In this document: piece by piece, positions 26,809 through 36,061 of the stretch
Position numbering within the stretch: position 1 is the first letter of the stretch
Layout: the number at the start of each line of letters is the position of its first letter
NCBI GenBank assembly: GCA_934647195.1
Contig: CAKUFD010000004.1
Location: 131,199 to 195,198 of the forward strand
Source: an uncultured Collinsella sp.
Lineage (GTDB): Bacteria > Actinomycetota > Coriobacteriia > Coriobacteriales > Coriobacteriaceae
Length of the DNA stretch: 64,000 nucleotides
Reading direction: 5' to 3'
Translations under genes and position numbers: made by a program
Notes under the pieces: generated by a model
Seen by the model: only the letters and a program-made list of their open reading frames with translations
Told to the model about the DNA's origin: nothing
Database searches by the model: none

Positions 26809-27659
26809 GCGCGGGGGAGTGCAGCGCCGTGTCTGCCGCATCCTATGATGACGTGGGTTCGGGAAAGGTCCCCGATCTGAGCTGGTTCAAGAGGCGCCGG
26901 CTGCGCACGCTCGCGGCGCTCGTCGCCATCGTCCTTGTTGCAGAAGTGGCGTCGCTCGTCAGCGACTTTAGCTTTGGCTATGCCTTGGGATCGGTGCCGG
27001 CGGCTATCGTATGGATGCTGCGGAACTTCTGTCCCACGGCATCGTCGTTTGGCCAGCTGGGAATGATTGCCGCACAGGTGGTGTCGACGGTGTTCGATTC
27101 CATTGCCGCCACGATGCTCGCGGCGCTTCTGGGTATCGTCCTTGCGGTCCTGGGCTGCTCAAGCGTGGGCGTCGAGAACGGTGCCGTGCGCGGTGTCATT
27201 CGCGTGTTTGCCAATATCTTTCGCAATGTTCCCATGATCGCTTGGGCGTTGCTTTTGCTTCTTTCGTTCAAGCAAAACGAGTTCACGGGTTTCCTCGCGC
27301 TCTTTTTGGCGACGTTTGGCCAGATCACGCGCTTTTTTCTCGATACGCTCGACGAGATTCCTTCCGGTCCCATCGAGGCACTGCATAGCTGCGGCGCCAG
27401 CTTTTGGCAGATCGTCTTCCAGGCGGGCTTGCCGCTTGCCGTGGCAGAGCTCATGAGCTGGACGCTCTATATGGTCGAGACCAATATCCGCGAGGCAACG
27501 TTGGTGGGCCTGCTCACCGGCACGGGCATCGGCTTTGTTTTCAACCTGTACTACGCCTCCTTCCGTTACGACTGCGCTGGCCTGGTGATCCTTGTGACCA
27601 TCGTCTTGGTACTCGTGGTCGAGGCGATTTCCAATGCTGCAAGGAGGTCGATGATCTAA
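26805..27659 (+). CDS. phnE: Phosphonate ABC transporter permease PhnE (first)
   Basis: Membrane subunit of the importer, 284 residues, with about six helices and the cytoplasmic EAA loop (IEALHSCGASFWQIVFQAGLP) that docks PhnC. The N-terminus has about 40 polar residues before the first helix. It starts in ATGA overlap with phnC and ends in TAATG overlap with the second permease. Two different phnE genes in tandem are common in phosphonate importers and probably form a heterodimer. Confidence 0.93.
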   Translation: MSAGECSAVSAASYDDVGSGKVPDLSWFKRRRLRTLAALVAIVLVAEVASLVSDFSFGYALGSVPAAIVWMLRNFCPTASSFGQLGMIAAQVVSTVFDSIAATMLAALLGIVLAVLGCSSVGVENGAVRGVIRVFANIFRNVPMIAWALLLLLSFKQNEFTGFLALFLATFGQITRFFLDTLDEIPSGPIEALHSCGASFWQIVFQAGLPLAVAELMSWTLYMVETNIREATLVGLLTGTGIGFVFNLYYASFRYDCAGLVILVTIVLVLVVEAISNAARRSMI

Positions 27660-28543
27660 TGGGGACATTTGAATTGACTCCTGCTGCAGCCGGCACAATC
27701 GAGCGCACGCACGCTGGGCAGATTCGCCTGGTTTCCCGCCGGGGGCGCAACTATTCCGTCGTGCTCACCTTGGGCGTTCTGTGCCTCTTGACGGTCGTCG
27801 CGTTTGTGCGCATGGACTTTGGCGCGGTGGACCTTGGTCATGCGATTGCTCAAACCTGGTCTGATTTTTGCGCCATGATGTTCCAGCCGGCGCTGGATCC
27901 GCCCCTGGGAGCTGCGCATTTTAGCTGGGCAAAGGTTGCCGAGAGCACGCTGGTCACCATTGCGGTCACCGTGCTGTGCACCATTATCTCGGCCATCATC
28001 TCGTTTTTCCTGGCGCTGGCGGCATCTGAGAACCTTTCGAACCCGCTTGTTTCCAATGCCGTCAAAGGGTTCGTTGCCATCATCCGGGCGATTCCAACGA
28101 TCCTGTGGGTGCTTGTCTTCACGGTGGCCATCGGCCTTGGCTCCGAGGCGGCGGTGCTGGGAATCTCCTTTCACTCCATCGCGTACCTCACCAAGAGCTA
28201 CTCCGAATCAATCGAAGAGATCGATGCCGATGTGATCGAGGCGCTCTCTGCGAGCGGTGCGAGCTTTTGGCAGATCGTGTTTCAGGCCATTTGCCCGGCT
28301 ACCATCACCAAGTTGCTCTCGTGGACGTTCATTCGCTTCGAGATCAATTTTGCCAACGCGGTGGCGGTGGGAGCCTTTGCAGGTGCGGGCGGTATCGGTT
28401 TTCAGCTGTATCAGGCGGGCAACTACTACTACAACCTGCATGAGGTGGGCGTGATCGTCTATGTGTGCCTGGCTGTGTCGTTTGCGCTTGAGCTCATTTC
28501 GGTTCGTCTGCGCCGTCGCTACATCATCGACTCGGATAACTAA
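27659..28543 (+). CDS. phnE: Phosphonate ABC transporter permease PhnE (second)
   Basis: Second permease subunit, 294 residues. ATG 27659 shares bases with the preceding stop (TAATG) and has AAGGAGG at 27641-27647; the frame is open further upstream but only inside phnE1. The EAA loop reads IEALSASGASFWQIVFQAICP, very close to that of the first permease, and the helices align, so the pair arose by duplication. phnG follows after 12 bases. Confidence 0.93.
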   Translation: MGTFELTPAAAGTIERTHAGQIRLVSRRGRNYSVVLTLGVLCLLTVVAFVRMDFGAVDLGHAIAQTWSDFCAMMFQPALDPPLGAAHFSWAKVAESTLVTIAVTVLCTIISAIISFFLALAASENLSNPLVSNAVKGFVAIIRAIPTILWVLVFTVAIGLGSEAAVLGISFHSIAYLTKSYSESIEEIDADVIEALSASGASFWQIVFQAICPATITKLLSWTFIRFEINFANAVAVGAFAGAGGIGFQLYQAGNYYYNLHEVGVIVYVCLAVSFALELISVRLRRRYIIDSDN

Positions 28544-28555
28544 GGAAAGATTTGC

Positions 28556-29017
28556 ATGCTAACAAGAAGAGAGAGGACCGAGGTCCTGGTTGAGGGCGGC
28601 CCTGCACTTGCGCTCGAACTGGCGAGCCTGGTCGAGGCCGATACGCCTGCCCAGGATATCGTGCCAGCGCGCCAGGGCCTTGTGATGTGCCAGGTGCGCG
28701 AGACTGCCCGCAACAGCCGCTTTTATCTAAGCGAGGTGCTTGTTACCGAGAGCCGCGTGCGCATTGGCGAGGCGGACGGTCTGGGCGTACTCATGGGAAC
28801 CGATGCCGCGCATGCTCGCGCGCTCGCGGTGATCGATGCCGCCTATGCGATGGAGCCGGCGCCTGCCTGCGTGGCGGAGCTTGAGCGTCACATCGAAGGG
28901 GCACGCGCTGCGCTCTTCGAGCGCGCGGTTGCACAAGACGCTCGAACCTATGTATCGCGCGTCGAGTTTGATGAGATGTCCGGTCAAGGCATGAGTGTTC
29001 AGGCGGTGGTTAAATGA
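28556..29017 (+). CDS. phnG: C-P lyase core subunit PhnG
   Basis: PhnG (153 residues) is part of the PhnGHIJ core complex; with PhnI, H and L it helps attach phosphonate to the ribose of ATP, releasing adenine. The family start (RRERTEVLVEG) and the region VMCQVRETARNSRFYLSEVLVTE are recognisable. AAGGAAAG precedes the ATG. It overlaps phnH by four bases. Confidence 0.92.
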   Translation: MLTRRERTEVLVEGGPALALELASLVEADTPAQDIVPARQGLVMCQVRETARNSRFYLSEVLVTESRVRIGEADGLGVLMGTDAAHARALAVIDAAYAMEPAPACVAELERHIEGARAALFERAVAQDARTYVSRVEFDEMSGQGMSVQAVVK

Positions 29018-29700
29018 GTGAGCAGGATGAGGTTTTCGACCGCGACTCCTCTTTGGACGAGCGTGCCTTTGAGCTGCAAGGGACGTTTCGCACCGTCCTC
29101 GACTGCATGGCGCGTCCCGGCGAGGTTTGCCGCTTGTCTGTCACGGATGCCTATGAGGCGGAGGCCAAGCGCTGCGGCGTATTCCCCGCGACGCTGAGGC
29201 TGGCCGATATGCTGCTTGATAGCGGTACGACCTTCTGCGTGGCATTGGGCTACGAGCGCGCCGCTCGGCAGATTGCGAGCCGGACGCATGTGACGCCTGC
29301 GGCGCTTGACGTGGCTGCATGCGTGATCGTTCCGGAGGCTTTCCGGGGCGAGGACGCGGCGAGTACGGTTGCCGAGCTTACGGCGGGGACCCTTGAGCAA
29401 CCGCATCGCGGTGCAACGGCTATCGTCGAGTGCTCCGTGCTTTTAGGACTGGATGCGCAGGGTATGCGCGTGGGCTCCGCTTCTCATGCGCGCGCCAAGA
29501 GCGCTTGGGAACTCATAGGCCCTGGCATCGATGGCGCCGCGCACTTCTCCTGCGATCGCGGTGACGTATTGCGTGCGCGCGTTGCGCGCATGGACGAGTT
29601 CCCCTGCGGCATCGACCTGATGTTTGTGGATGGATTTGGCCATATTGCCGCCGTTCCCCGTTCCAGCGCTTGCAGGGAGGTTGAATCATGGGATATGTAG
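29014..29700 (+). CDS. phnH: C-P lyase core subunit PhnH
   Basis: PhnH (228 residues) belongs to the C-P lyase core and has a PLP-transferase-like fold without cofactor. Family features: FRTVLDCMARPGEVCRL near the N-terminus and FPCGIDLMFVD near the C-terminus. It overlaps phnG by 4 bases and phnI by 13 bases. Confidence 0.92.
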   Translation: MSEQDEVFDRDSSLDERAFELQGTFRTVLDCMARPGEVCRLSVTDAYEAEAKRCGVFPATLRLADMLLDSGTTFCVALGYERAARQIASRTHVTPAALDVAACVIVPEAFRGEDAASTVAELTAGTLEQPHRGATAIVECSVLLGLDAQGMRVGSASHARAKSAWELIGPGIDGAAHFSCDRGDVLRARVARMDEFPCGIDLMFVDGFGHIAAVPRSSACREVESWDM

Positions 29701-30854
29701 CCGTTTCCGGCGGCGAGCAGGCAATCGCCGCGTCGCTTGAGCTGCTTGAGCGCGAACGCGTTGCGGGCGGCCGTGCGCTTGATCCCGCGCTCATCATCGA
29801 GGCCATGCCGCATGCGGTCGAGCAGGTGCAGTCTGAGGGCTCTGTTTGGGCTCCCGAGGTTGCCGCGATCGCACTCAAGCAGGCATCGGGTTCTATCGAG
29901 GAAGCTGTCTTTTTGGTGCGCGCCTACCGCTCTACCCTCGAGCGTCTCTACACATCGCGCGTGATCGATACGGGCGAGATGCGCGTTTCGCGCCGCATCT
30001 CCGCGGCCTTCAAAGATATCGAGGGCGGTCAGATCTTGGGTGCAACCCGCGATTACAGCCATCGCCTTATCAACTTCGATTTGAGCGAGGAGGAAGATGC
30101 CGATGTCCGTGCCGCTCGTGCTGCAATCGATGAGCGCTTGGACGAAGCTTCCGAGGCTTTTCGCGCTGTGGCCGAGGCGGCACCCCTCGATCGCGTTCCT
30201 AAGGTGTGCGATTACCTGCGCCGGATCGGCATGATTCGTCCGTGTGCCGTGGACGATACCGAACCCATCGACATCACCAAGACTCCGCTTTCCACGCCGG
30301 CGCCCCGCAGCGTTATCCTGCAGGCTCTTTCGCGCGGGCTTACCCAGGCGGTCGTCGCCATCGGATATGCTGCTATCTGCGGCTTTGGCATCTCCCATCC
30401 CACGGTGGGCGAGCTGCGTCGCGGCAGCGTGCCGGTGACGATCGATGCTCCCGGTGCCGACCCCGCCCAGGCTTCTGCCGACGACGCGTACTATCTGGGT
30501 GCGCTTCCGGTCTGTGAGGTCGAAAGCCTGATTGCCGACGACGAGGTTACCGAGACAGGCGAGCACGTGAGCGCGCTCGATGTGGGTTACGGCCTCGTTA
30601 CCGGCAGCGACGAGAGCAAAGCCATCGCCATGAGCGTCCTCGACCATTCGCTGCGCGTTGATGATGTGCGCTATCCCACGCAGGACCAAGAGTTCGTGCT
30701 CTATCACATCGATGGCGTGGAGGCCACGGGCTTTATCAGCCATCTCAAGCTGCCGCACTACGTGACGTTCCAAAGCAAGCTCGATGCGGCTCTGCGTTCC
30801 ATGAATCATGTCGAGGAGCAGAAGGAGGGCGGTTCCTGTGCAGCGCAACTATAA
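29688..30854 (+). CDS. phnI: C-P lyase core subunit PhnI
   Basis: PhnI (388 residues) is the nucleosidase-like subunit that, with PhnG/H/L, displaces adenine from ATP to make ribose 1-phosphonate triphosphate. It begins MGYVAVSGGEQAI, the typical family start, and contains IAALKQ-like GSIEEAVFLVRAYRSTLER, the RDYSHRLINFDL region and LPHYVTFQSKLDAALRS at the end. It overlaps phnJ by 17 bases. Confidence 0.95.
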   Translation: MGYVAVSGGEQAIAASLELLERERVAGGRALDPALIIEAMPHAVEQVQSEGSVWAPEVAAIALKQASGSIEEAVFLVRAYRSTLERLYTSRVIDTGEMRVSRRISAAFKDIEGGQILGATRDYSHRLINFDLSEEEDADVRAARAAIDERLDEASEAFRAVAEAAPLDRVPKVCDYLRRIGMIRPCAVDDTEPIDITKTPLSTPAPRSVILQALSRGLTQAVVAIGYAAICGFGISHPTVGELRRGSVPVTIDAPGADPAQASADDAYYLGALPVCEVESLIADDEVTETGEHVSALDVGYGLVTGSDESKAIAMSVLDHSLRVDDVRYPTQDQEFVLYHIDGVEATGFISHLKLPHYVTFQSKLDAALRSMNHVEEQKEGGSCAAQL

Positions 30855-31686
30855 CTTCGCTTTCTTGGATGAGGGTTCCAAGCGCGAGATTCGCCGCGCG
30901 ATTTTGAAAGCCGTTGCCATCCCCGGCTACCAGGTGCCGTTTGCCAGCCGCGAGATGCCTATCGGTCGCGGCTGGGGCACAGGCGGCCTGCAGGTCACCT
31001 TGTCCTGCATCGGTCCCGACGATGTGCTCAAGGTGATTGACCAGGGTTCGGACGCGAGCGTCAACGCCGTGTCCATTAGGAGCCTCGTGCACGAGACCAC
31101 GGGCGTCGAGACCACCACGGCCACGGCGGACGCAACTCTTATCCAGAGTCGTCATCGCATCCCCGAGCTCCCGCTGCGCCGTGATCAACTCATGGTGCTG
31201 CAGGTTCCCATGCCTGAGCCCCTGCGTACCTACGAGGCGCGCGAAAGCGTGACGCGCCGCCTGCACGCCGAGGCCGAGTATACCGGCGCTTACCTGGAGC
31301 TCTTTGAGCAGATCGTGCGCTACGGCTCCACCACCACCGGCGCGGACCATCCCGTGATGGTGCAAGACCGTTACGTCATGGCGCCGAGTCCTATTCCGCG
31401 TTTCGATAACCCCAAGCTCAACGATGCCGAGAACCTCTTTTTGTTTGGAGCGGGACGCGAGAAGAAGATCTACGCCGTGCCGCCGCATACCAAAGTCGCA
31501 TCGCTCGCCTTTGACGATTATCCCTTTGTGCGAGAGGACTTTGAGGGCAAGCGCTGCTGCATCTGCGGGGTGACGGGCGTCTATATGACTCAGACCATCG
31601 ATCCCGCAACGGGTGAGAAGGCGTGGCAGTGCTCCGATACCGATTATTGCGCAGAGCGTCTTGAGGAGGGCAGAAGCGATGAGTAA
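30838..31686 (+). CDS. phnJ: C-P lyase radical SAM subunit PhnJ
   Basis: PhnJ breaks the carbon-phosphorus bond with an Fe-S cluster and S-adenosylmethionine, giving the alkane and 5-phosphoribosyl 1,2-cyclic phosphate. Start is GTG 30838 (AGGAGGGC upstream), giving QRNYNFAFLDEGSKREIRR. The C-terminus holds Cys240, Cys243, Cys265 and Cys271: spacing CxxC-x21-C-x5-C matches exactly the Fe-S ligands and the radical-forming Cys known from Escherichia coli PhnJ. FASREMPIGRGWGTGG is also conserved. At 282 residues it is full length, so the enzyme should be active. Confidence 0.97.
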   Translation: MQRNYNFAFLDEGSKREIRRAILKAVAIPGYQVPFASREMPIGRGWGTGGLQVTLSCIGPDDVLKVIDQGSDASVNAVSIRSLVHETTGVETTTATADATLIQSRHRIPELPLRRDQLMVLQVPMPEPLRTYEARESVTRRLHAEAEYTGAYLELFEQIVRYGSTTTGADHPVMVQDRYVMAPSPIPRFDNPKLNDAENLFLFGAGREKKIYAVPPHTKVASLAFDDYPFVREDFEGKRCCICGVTGVYMTQTIDPATGEKAWQCSDTDYCAERLEEGRSDE

Positions 31687-32563
31687 AGGCACGACGATGC
31701 TTCCCGCTACGGTTCATCATGAGTTTAAGGACGAGGCTCCGGTTTTGTCCGTCCGCCATTTGGCTAAGCGTTTTGGTGCCGGCTGTGACTACTGCCGCGA
31801 CCCGCATGCCAAGCTCGAGCGCAACATCTGCCCTGTATGCGGTACGGTGCACGCAGTACGCGACATCTCGCTCGAGGTGCATCGCGGCGAGATTTTGGGC
31901 ATTGTGGGCGAGTCCGGTTCGGGTAAGTCGACGCTCATGCAGTGCCTGTATTTCGATCAGGAGCCCACGGCGGGCGACATGCGCGTCGCTGCATACGACG
32001 GAGGCAGCGGCAACTGCTTCGACCTCTCTCGTCAGCAAAAGCGCCTTATTCGCGATGAGATTTTTGGCATGGTTTACCAAAACCCGTACCTGGGTCTGCG
32101 CATGAACTTCTCGAGCCTGTCCAATATCGCCGAGAAGCAGATCGCCGCCGGCATCCGCGACATCTCCTCCATGGTCGATCGCGGTCGCGAGCTGCTTGAC
32201 CGCGTGAACATCCCCCTGCGCCGTGAGCAAGATCCTCCGCGCGCGTTTTCGGGCGGCATGCAGCAGCGCGTGCAGATTGCCAAGGCGCTCTCCAACCGTC
32301 CTCCCTTGCTGTTCTTGGACGAGGTCACCACCGGCTTGGACCTTTCGGTTCAGGCGCGTGTGCTCGACCTGATCTTGTCGCTGCGACGTGACTTAGGAGT
32401 GTCGATGGTCGTGGTGAGCCATGACCTGGGCGTGATTCGCCTGCTTGCCGACCGCACCATCGTCATGCTCGACGGGCAGGTTATCGAGCATGGCTTGACC
32501 GACCAGATCATGCAGGACCCCCAACACGCCTACACCCAAGAACTCGTCTATTCGCTTCTTTAG
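31679..32563 (+). CDS. phnK: C-P lyase ATPase PhnK with a four-cysteine insert
   Basis: ABC-type ATPase that binds the C-P lyase core, 294 residues; not a transporter subunit. Walker A GESGSGKST (77-85), Q-loop MVYQNPYLGLR, signature SGGMQQR and Walker B LLFLDEVTTGLD are intact. Between the first strand and Walker A is an insert with Cys36, Cys39, Cys51 and Cys54 (CDYC and CPVC), a zinc-ribbon-like arrangement that I do not recall in the E. coli protein. ATG 31679 overlaps phnJ by 8 bases. phnM follows after 11 bases. Confidence 0.93.
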   Translation: MSKGTTMLPATVHHEFKDEAPVLSVRHLAKRFGAGCDYCRDPHAKLERNICPVCGTVHAVRDISLEVHRGEILGIVGESGSGKSTLMQCLYFDQEPTAGDMRVAAYDGGSGNCFDLSRQQKRLIRDEIFGMVYQNPYLGLRMNFSSLSNIAEKQIAAGIRDISSMVDRGRELLDRVNIPLRREQDPPRAFSGGMQQRVQIAKALSNRPPLLFLDEVTTGLDLSVQARVLDLILSLRRDLGVSMVVVSHDLGVIRLLADRTIVMLDGQVIEHGLTDQIMQDPQHAYTQELVYSLL

Positions 32564-32574
32564 GAGGCTCGCCG

Positions 32575-33882
32575 ATGTACGTTATCCGCAACGGAATCAT
32601 TGTTCAGCCCGACCGCCTGCTCTTTGGTTACGAGCTTGTGGTCGAAGACGACAAGATCGCCGCGATTCAGCGCCAGGGCAAATTCGATGCGGTCGCCGCG
32701 GGCGCCGGTGTCATCGATGCCCACGGTGGCTATGTCACGCCCGGTCTTGTGGATATCCATTCCGACTATATCGAGACCGTCATCTCGCCGCGCCCGACGG
32801 TGCTCATGGACTTCTCGACGGCATTGTTCGAGGCCGAGCGCGAGCTCATCGCCCATGGCATTACCACCATGTATCACTCGCTTTCGGCATATGCGCAAGA
32901 CATCATGGACACCAAGCCGGTCCGGCGCTGGGAGAACACCGAGAAGATCATGGCGCTCATCGCGGGCTGCAAGCGCACTGAGGGACGTAACGCGCACCTG
33001 ATTCGTCATCGCCTGCACCTGCGCCTCGAGGTCGATAACGTCAATTTGGTCGAACAGGTCGAGGGACATCTGCGCTCGGGTGAGGTGGACGAACTCTCCT
33101 TCATGGATCACACCCCCGGGCAGGGCCAATATCGCGATATCGAGATCTGGCGCAAGAGCGTTCGCAGCGATCATGAGCTGAGTGACGAAGAGGCGGCGCA
33201 GATCGTTGCCGCTCAGCAGGCGGCGCCCAAGCTCTCCTTTGAGCAGCTCAAGTACCTTGCCGATGTTGCCCAGGAAAATGGCATTGCGCTTGCAAGCCAT
33301 GATGACGATTCGGTCGAGCATCTGGACCTCATGCGTGAGCTGGGCTGCACGATCTCTGAGTTCCCGGTGAGCCTGGAGGTGGCGCGCGCTGCTCGCGAGC
33401 GCGGCATGTCGACCGTCATGGGAACGCCCAATATCTTGCTGGGAAAGAGCCACTCGGGCAACCTCTCGGCGCGCGAGGCGGTGTCCAACGGCGTGGCGAG
33501 CGTGCTGTGCTCCGATTACTATCCCACGGCAATGCTGCAGAGTGCCTTTGCCCTGCACCATGATTTCAAGCTGCCGCTTGAAGAAGCGTTTGCCATGCTC
33601 ACTATCAATCCGGCGCGCGCCGTGCATGCCGACGACCAGATTGGCAGCCTGGAAGAGGGCAAGAAGGCCGATATCTTGGTCATTCGCGAGGTCGAGGAAG
33701 GTCAGCGAACCTACCCTGTGATCACGGCGACGCTTGTGGACGGTCGCGTGGTCTCGCGCATGTGGTATCCGGCGCTGCCGAGCATGTCTGCCCGCTTTGC
33801 CACCGACGCCGCGACGATCGCCGAGACCGCCGACCACGTTCCCGCGACTGTGGCGGATGCGGACGGATGGGAGGACAAATAA
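32575..33882 (+). CDS. phnM: Alpha-D-ribose 1-methylphosphonate 5-triphosphate diphosphatase PhnM
   Basis: PhnM removes pyrophosphate from the ribose triphosphonate intermediate before PhnJ acts. The 435-residue amidohydrolase shows GGYVTPGLVDIHSDYIE (metal HxH-like site), a HLRLEV strand, ASHDDD and CSDYYP. The last about 45 residues are a poorly conserved tail. GGAGG lies before the ATG. It overlaps phnL as TAATG. Order K-M-L differs from the E. coli order K-L-M. Confidence 0.95.
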   Translation: MYVIRNGIIVQPDRLLFGYELVVEDDKIAAIQRQGKFDAVAAGAGVIDAHGGYVTPGLVDIHSDYIETVISPRPTVLMDFSTALFEAERELIAHGITTMYHSLSAYAQDIMDTKPVRRWENTEKIMALIAGCKRTEGRNAHLIRHRLHLRLEVDNVNLVEQVEGHLRSGEVDELSFMDHTPGQGQYRDIEIWRKSVRSDHELSDEEAAQIVAAQQAAPKLSFEQLKYLADVAQENGIALASHDDDSVEHLDLMRELGCTISEFPVSLEVARAARERGMSTVMGTPNILLGKSHSGNLSAREAVSNGVASVLCSDYYPTAMLQSAFALHHDFKLPLEEAFAMLTINPARAVHADDQIGSLEEGKKADILVIREVEEGQRTYPVITATLVDGRVVSRMWYPALPSMSARFATDAATIAETADHVPATVADADGWEDK

Positions 33883-34616
33883 TGGGCGATGTGACCGAAT
33901 TCGTTGAGCCCGAAGCGCGCCCGCTCCTTGCAATCGAGGATCTTTCCAAGGGCTTTACCCTGCATGCCGCCGACCGTCGTGTGCGCGGCTGTGAACATAT
34001 TTCGCTGAGCGTGCAGCCGGGTGAGTTCGTGGGCGTTACCGGCCGTTCGGGTTCGGGCAAGTCCACGATCCTCAAGTGCATCTACCGCACGAACCTGCCG
34101 GAGAGCGGCCACATTATGTACGATTCCGAGGCTTTTGGCCCGGTCGACCTCGCAACGCTCGATGAGCGTCGTGTGATCTACCTGCGCAATTACGAGATCG
34201 GTTACGTCTCTCAGTTCCTCGATGTCGTGCCGCGCACCACGGCCCGCGAAATCGTGCGCGCGAGCGCTGCCGAGGCATTCGCCGACGAGGATGCAATTGA
34301 GGAAGAAACGACGCGCATGCTCGAACACTTTGACTTCCCCAAGTCCCTGTGGGATTTGTATCCCAACACGTTCTCGGGCGGCGAGAAGCTACGCCTTAAC
34401 ATCGCCCGCGCCATGGTGCGCCGCCCGCGCCTGTTGCTGCTCGACGAGCCCACGGCGAGCCTCGACAATGCGAGCAAGATCAAGGTGCGCGACCTTATCG
34501 AGCAGCTCAAAGCAGGAGGTACCACGATGCTGGGCATCTTCCACGACCTTGAGTTTATGGAGGGTGTCTGCGACCGCGAATACAACATGCAGGCGGGCGG
34601 TTTTGTCGAGGCGTAG
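33882..34616 (+). CDS. phnL: C-P lyase ATPase-like subunit PhnL
   Basis: ABC-family protein required with PhnGHI for ribose phosphonate formation, 244 residues. Seen: Walker A GRSGSGKST, YVSQFLDVVPRTTAREIV, signature FSGGEKLRLNIARAMV, Walker B LLLLDEPTASLD and H-loop IFHDLEF. ATG 33882 lies in TAATG overlap with phnM; the frame is open further upstream within phnM. The PHP-domain gene follows 16 bases downstream behind a run of seven G. Confidence 0.94.
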   Translation: MGDVTEFVEPEARPLLAIEDLSKGFTLHAADRRVRGCEHISLSVQPGEFVGVTGRSGSGKSTILKCIYRTNLPESGHIMYDSEAFGPVDLATLDERRVIYLRNYEIGYVSQFLDVVPRTTAREIVRASAAEAFADEDAIEEETTRMLEHFDFPKSLWDLYPNTFSGGEKLRLNIARAMVRRPRLLLLDEPTASLDNASKIKVRDLIEQLKAGGTTMLGIFHDLEFMEGVCDREYNMQAGGFVEA

Positions 34617-34632
34617 ATAGGGGGGGGAATCC

Positions 34633-35529
34633 ATGGTGGGCGAGCGCTCTGTTAAAGGGTCATATGACTTGCATATCCATTCGGTTTTTTCCGATGGATC
34701 GCAGACGGTCGGCGAGCTGATTGCCGAGGCGCGAGAGCAGGGGCTTGCGGGTATCGCGGTGGTCGATCACGATAGCCTGCGACAGCTCTCGTCCGTGCGA
34801 GCAGAAGCGCGTGCGGCGGGTTTTCCGGTGCTCGCGGGCGTCGAGGCGTCGTGCATCGATGCGGCTTCGGGCCGTAAGGTCCATATCTTGGTCTACGGGC
34901 TCGAGGCTACCCCCGATGGCTCCGGTCCTCTTGAGCGCATCGTGGATGAAACCCTGGCGCTTCGCTGCGCCAATACGCTGTGGCAAGCCTGGACCCTCGA
35001 GCGAGCGGGCGTTGCTCCCTGCGGGCATCCCGCTACGGTTGCCAGCGTGCTCGAGGTTTCGCGTGCGAGCACGGGCGTCTACAAGCAGCATGTCATGCAG
35101 GCGTTGACGGGCCTGTGCTATCGCGATGCCGAGTACCAGCGCATCTATCGGCAGCTATTTAAGGACGGAGGTATCGTCGAGCGCGATATCCCGCAGTATC
35201 CCGAGGTGCTTGAAGTTGTGCGCGCGGCGCGTGAGCAGGGAGGCGTCCCTGTGCTCGCGCATCCTCGGCAGATGAATTCGTGGGATGCGGTGCCCGCATT
35301 GGTCACGGCGGGCCTTATGGGCATCGAGGCGTTTCATCCCGATAACGACGACGCGGCGAGTGCGCGCTGTTTTGAGCTTGCATATCGTTTTGGCCTTATG
35401 TGCACGGGTGGCAGCGACTATCACGGGCGCTATGGCTCGCCCACATGCGTTGGCGAGCGCTTTATCACGCCGGACGAGGGCGGCGATGCCGTCGCTCGCC
35501 TATTCGAACGTGAGCGTCTGCTCGCATAA
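34633..35529 (+). CDS. PHP-domain phosphoesterase, PhnPP candidate (first copy)
   Basis: A 298-residue PHP-family phosphoesterase with YDLHIHSVFSDG, VVDHDSLRQL, GVEAS, VLAHPRQMNSWD and GGSDYHGRYGS as metal-site motifs, and the family insert RCANTLWQAW. It lies 16 bases after phnL and 12 before phnO, so it is within the C-P lyase transcript. In Eggerthella lenta a PHP protein (PhnPP) is known to hydrolyse the cyclic phosphate made by PhnJ. Since phnP and phnN are missing here, I infer the same role: 5-phosphoribosyl 1,2-cyclic phosphate to ribose phosphates. Direct evidence is context plus family. Confidence 0.8.
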   Translation: MVGERSVKGSYDLHIHSVFSDGSQTVGELIAEAREQGLAGIAVVDHDSLRQLSSVRAEARAAGFPVLAGVEASCIDAASGRKVHILVYGLEATPDGSGPLERIVDETLALRCANTLWQAWTLERAGVAPCGHPATVASVLEVSRASTGVYKQHVMQALTGLCYRDAEYQRIYRQLFKDGGIVERDIPQYPEVLEVVRAAREQGGVPVLAHPRQMNSWDAVPALVTAGLMGIEAFHPDNDDAASARCFELAYRFGLMCTGGSDYHGRYGSPTCVGERFITPDEGGDAVARLFERERLLA

Positions 35530-35541
35530 GGGGGCACTGCC

Positions 35542-35967
35542 ATGGTGATTCGGCCTGCGGTTGCATGCGATGCGGCAGCGGTTTACAAGCTGCTGTGCCA
35601 GCTCGAAGATACCTGTTTTGACCGTGCAGCATTTGATGCTCGTTTTGCATGGCAGCTTGAAAGCCCTGCGTTTTGTGGCTTTGTCCTTGTCGACGAAGAC
35701 GAGGTCGCCGGCTTTATCAACGTTCGTGTTGAGCGGCAGCTGCACCATGAGCGTCCGGTGGCAGAAATCTGCGAGCTGGTGGTTGATGCCGAAAACCGAG
35801 GCTCCGGGCGAGGCAGGCAACTGTTTGAGGAGGCGGTCGCATATGCGCGAACATGTGGCTGCGAGGGCATCGAAGTCACTTCGAACGATAGGCGCGCTCG
35901 GGCCCATCGCTTCTATGAGGCGCGGGGGATGGAGCGTACGCACGTCAAGCTTACGATGGGATTGTAG
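35542..35967 (+). CDS. phnO: Aminoalkylphosphonate N-acetyltransferase PhnO
   Basis: A 141-residue GNAT enzyme. Beyond the generic fold (acetyl-CoA loop NRGSGRGRQLFE), it closely follows E. coli PhnO along its length: AVYKLLCQLED, FDRAAFDARF, LHHERPVAEICELVV, TSNDRRARAHRFYEARG and a C-terminal KLTMGL. PhnO acetylates 1-aminoalkylphosphonates so that C-P lyase can process them. The gene sits 12 bases after the first PHP gene, supporting a place in the operon. A more general GNAT role cannot be excluded. Confidence 0.82.
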   Translation: MVIRPAVACDAAAVYKLLCQLEDTCFDRAAFDARFAWQLESPAFCGFVLVDEDEVAGFINVRVERQLHHERPVAEICELVVDAENRGSGRGRQLFEEAVAYARTCGCEGIEVTSNDRRARAHRFYEARGMERTHVKLTMGL

Positions 35968-36061
35968 GCTCGGCATCTTTTGCGACGTGTGGTCAATCGA
36001 TGCGCTTGCGTGTGCGGCAACGGTGTAGGATTGCCTCAACCATCACGAGAGGGAGGGTTCT

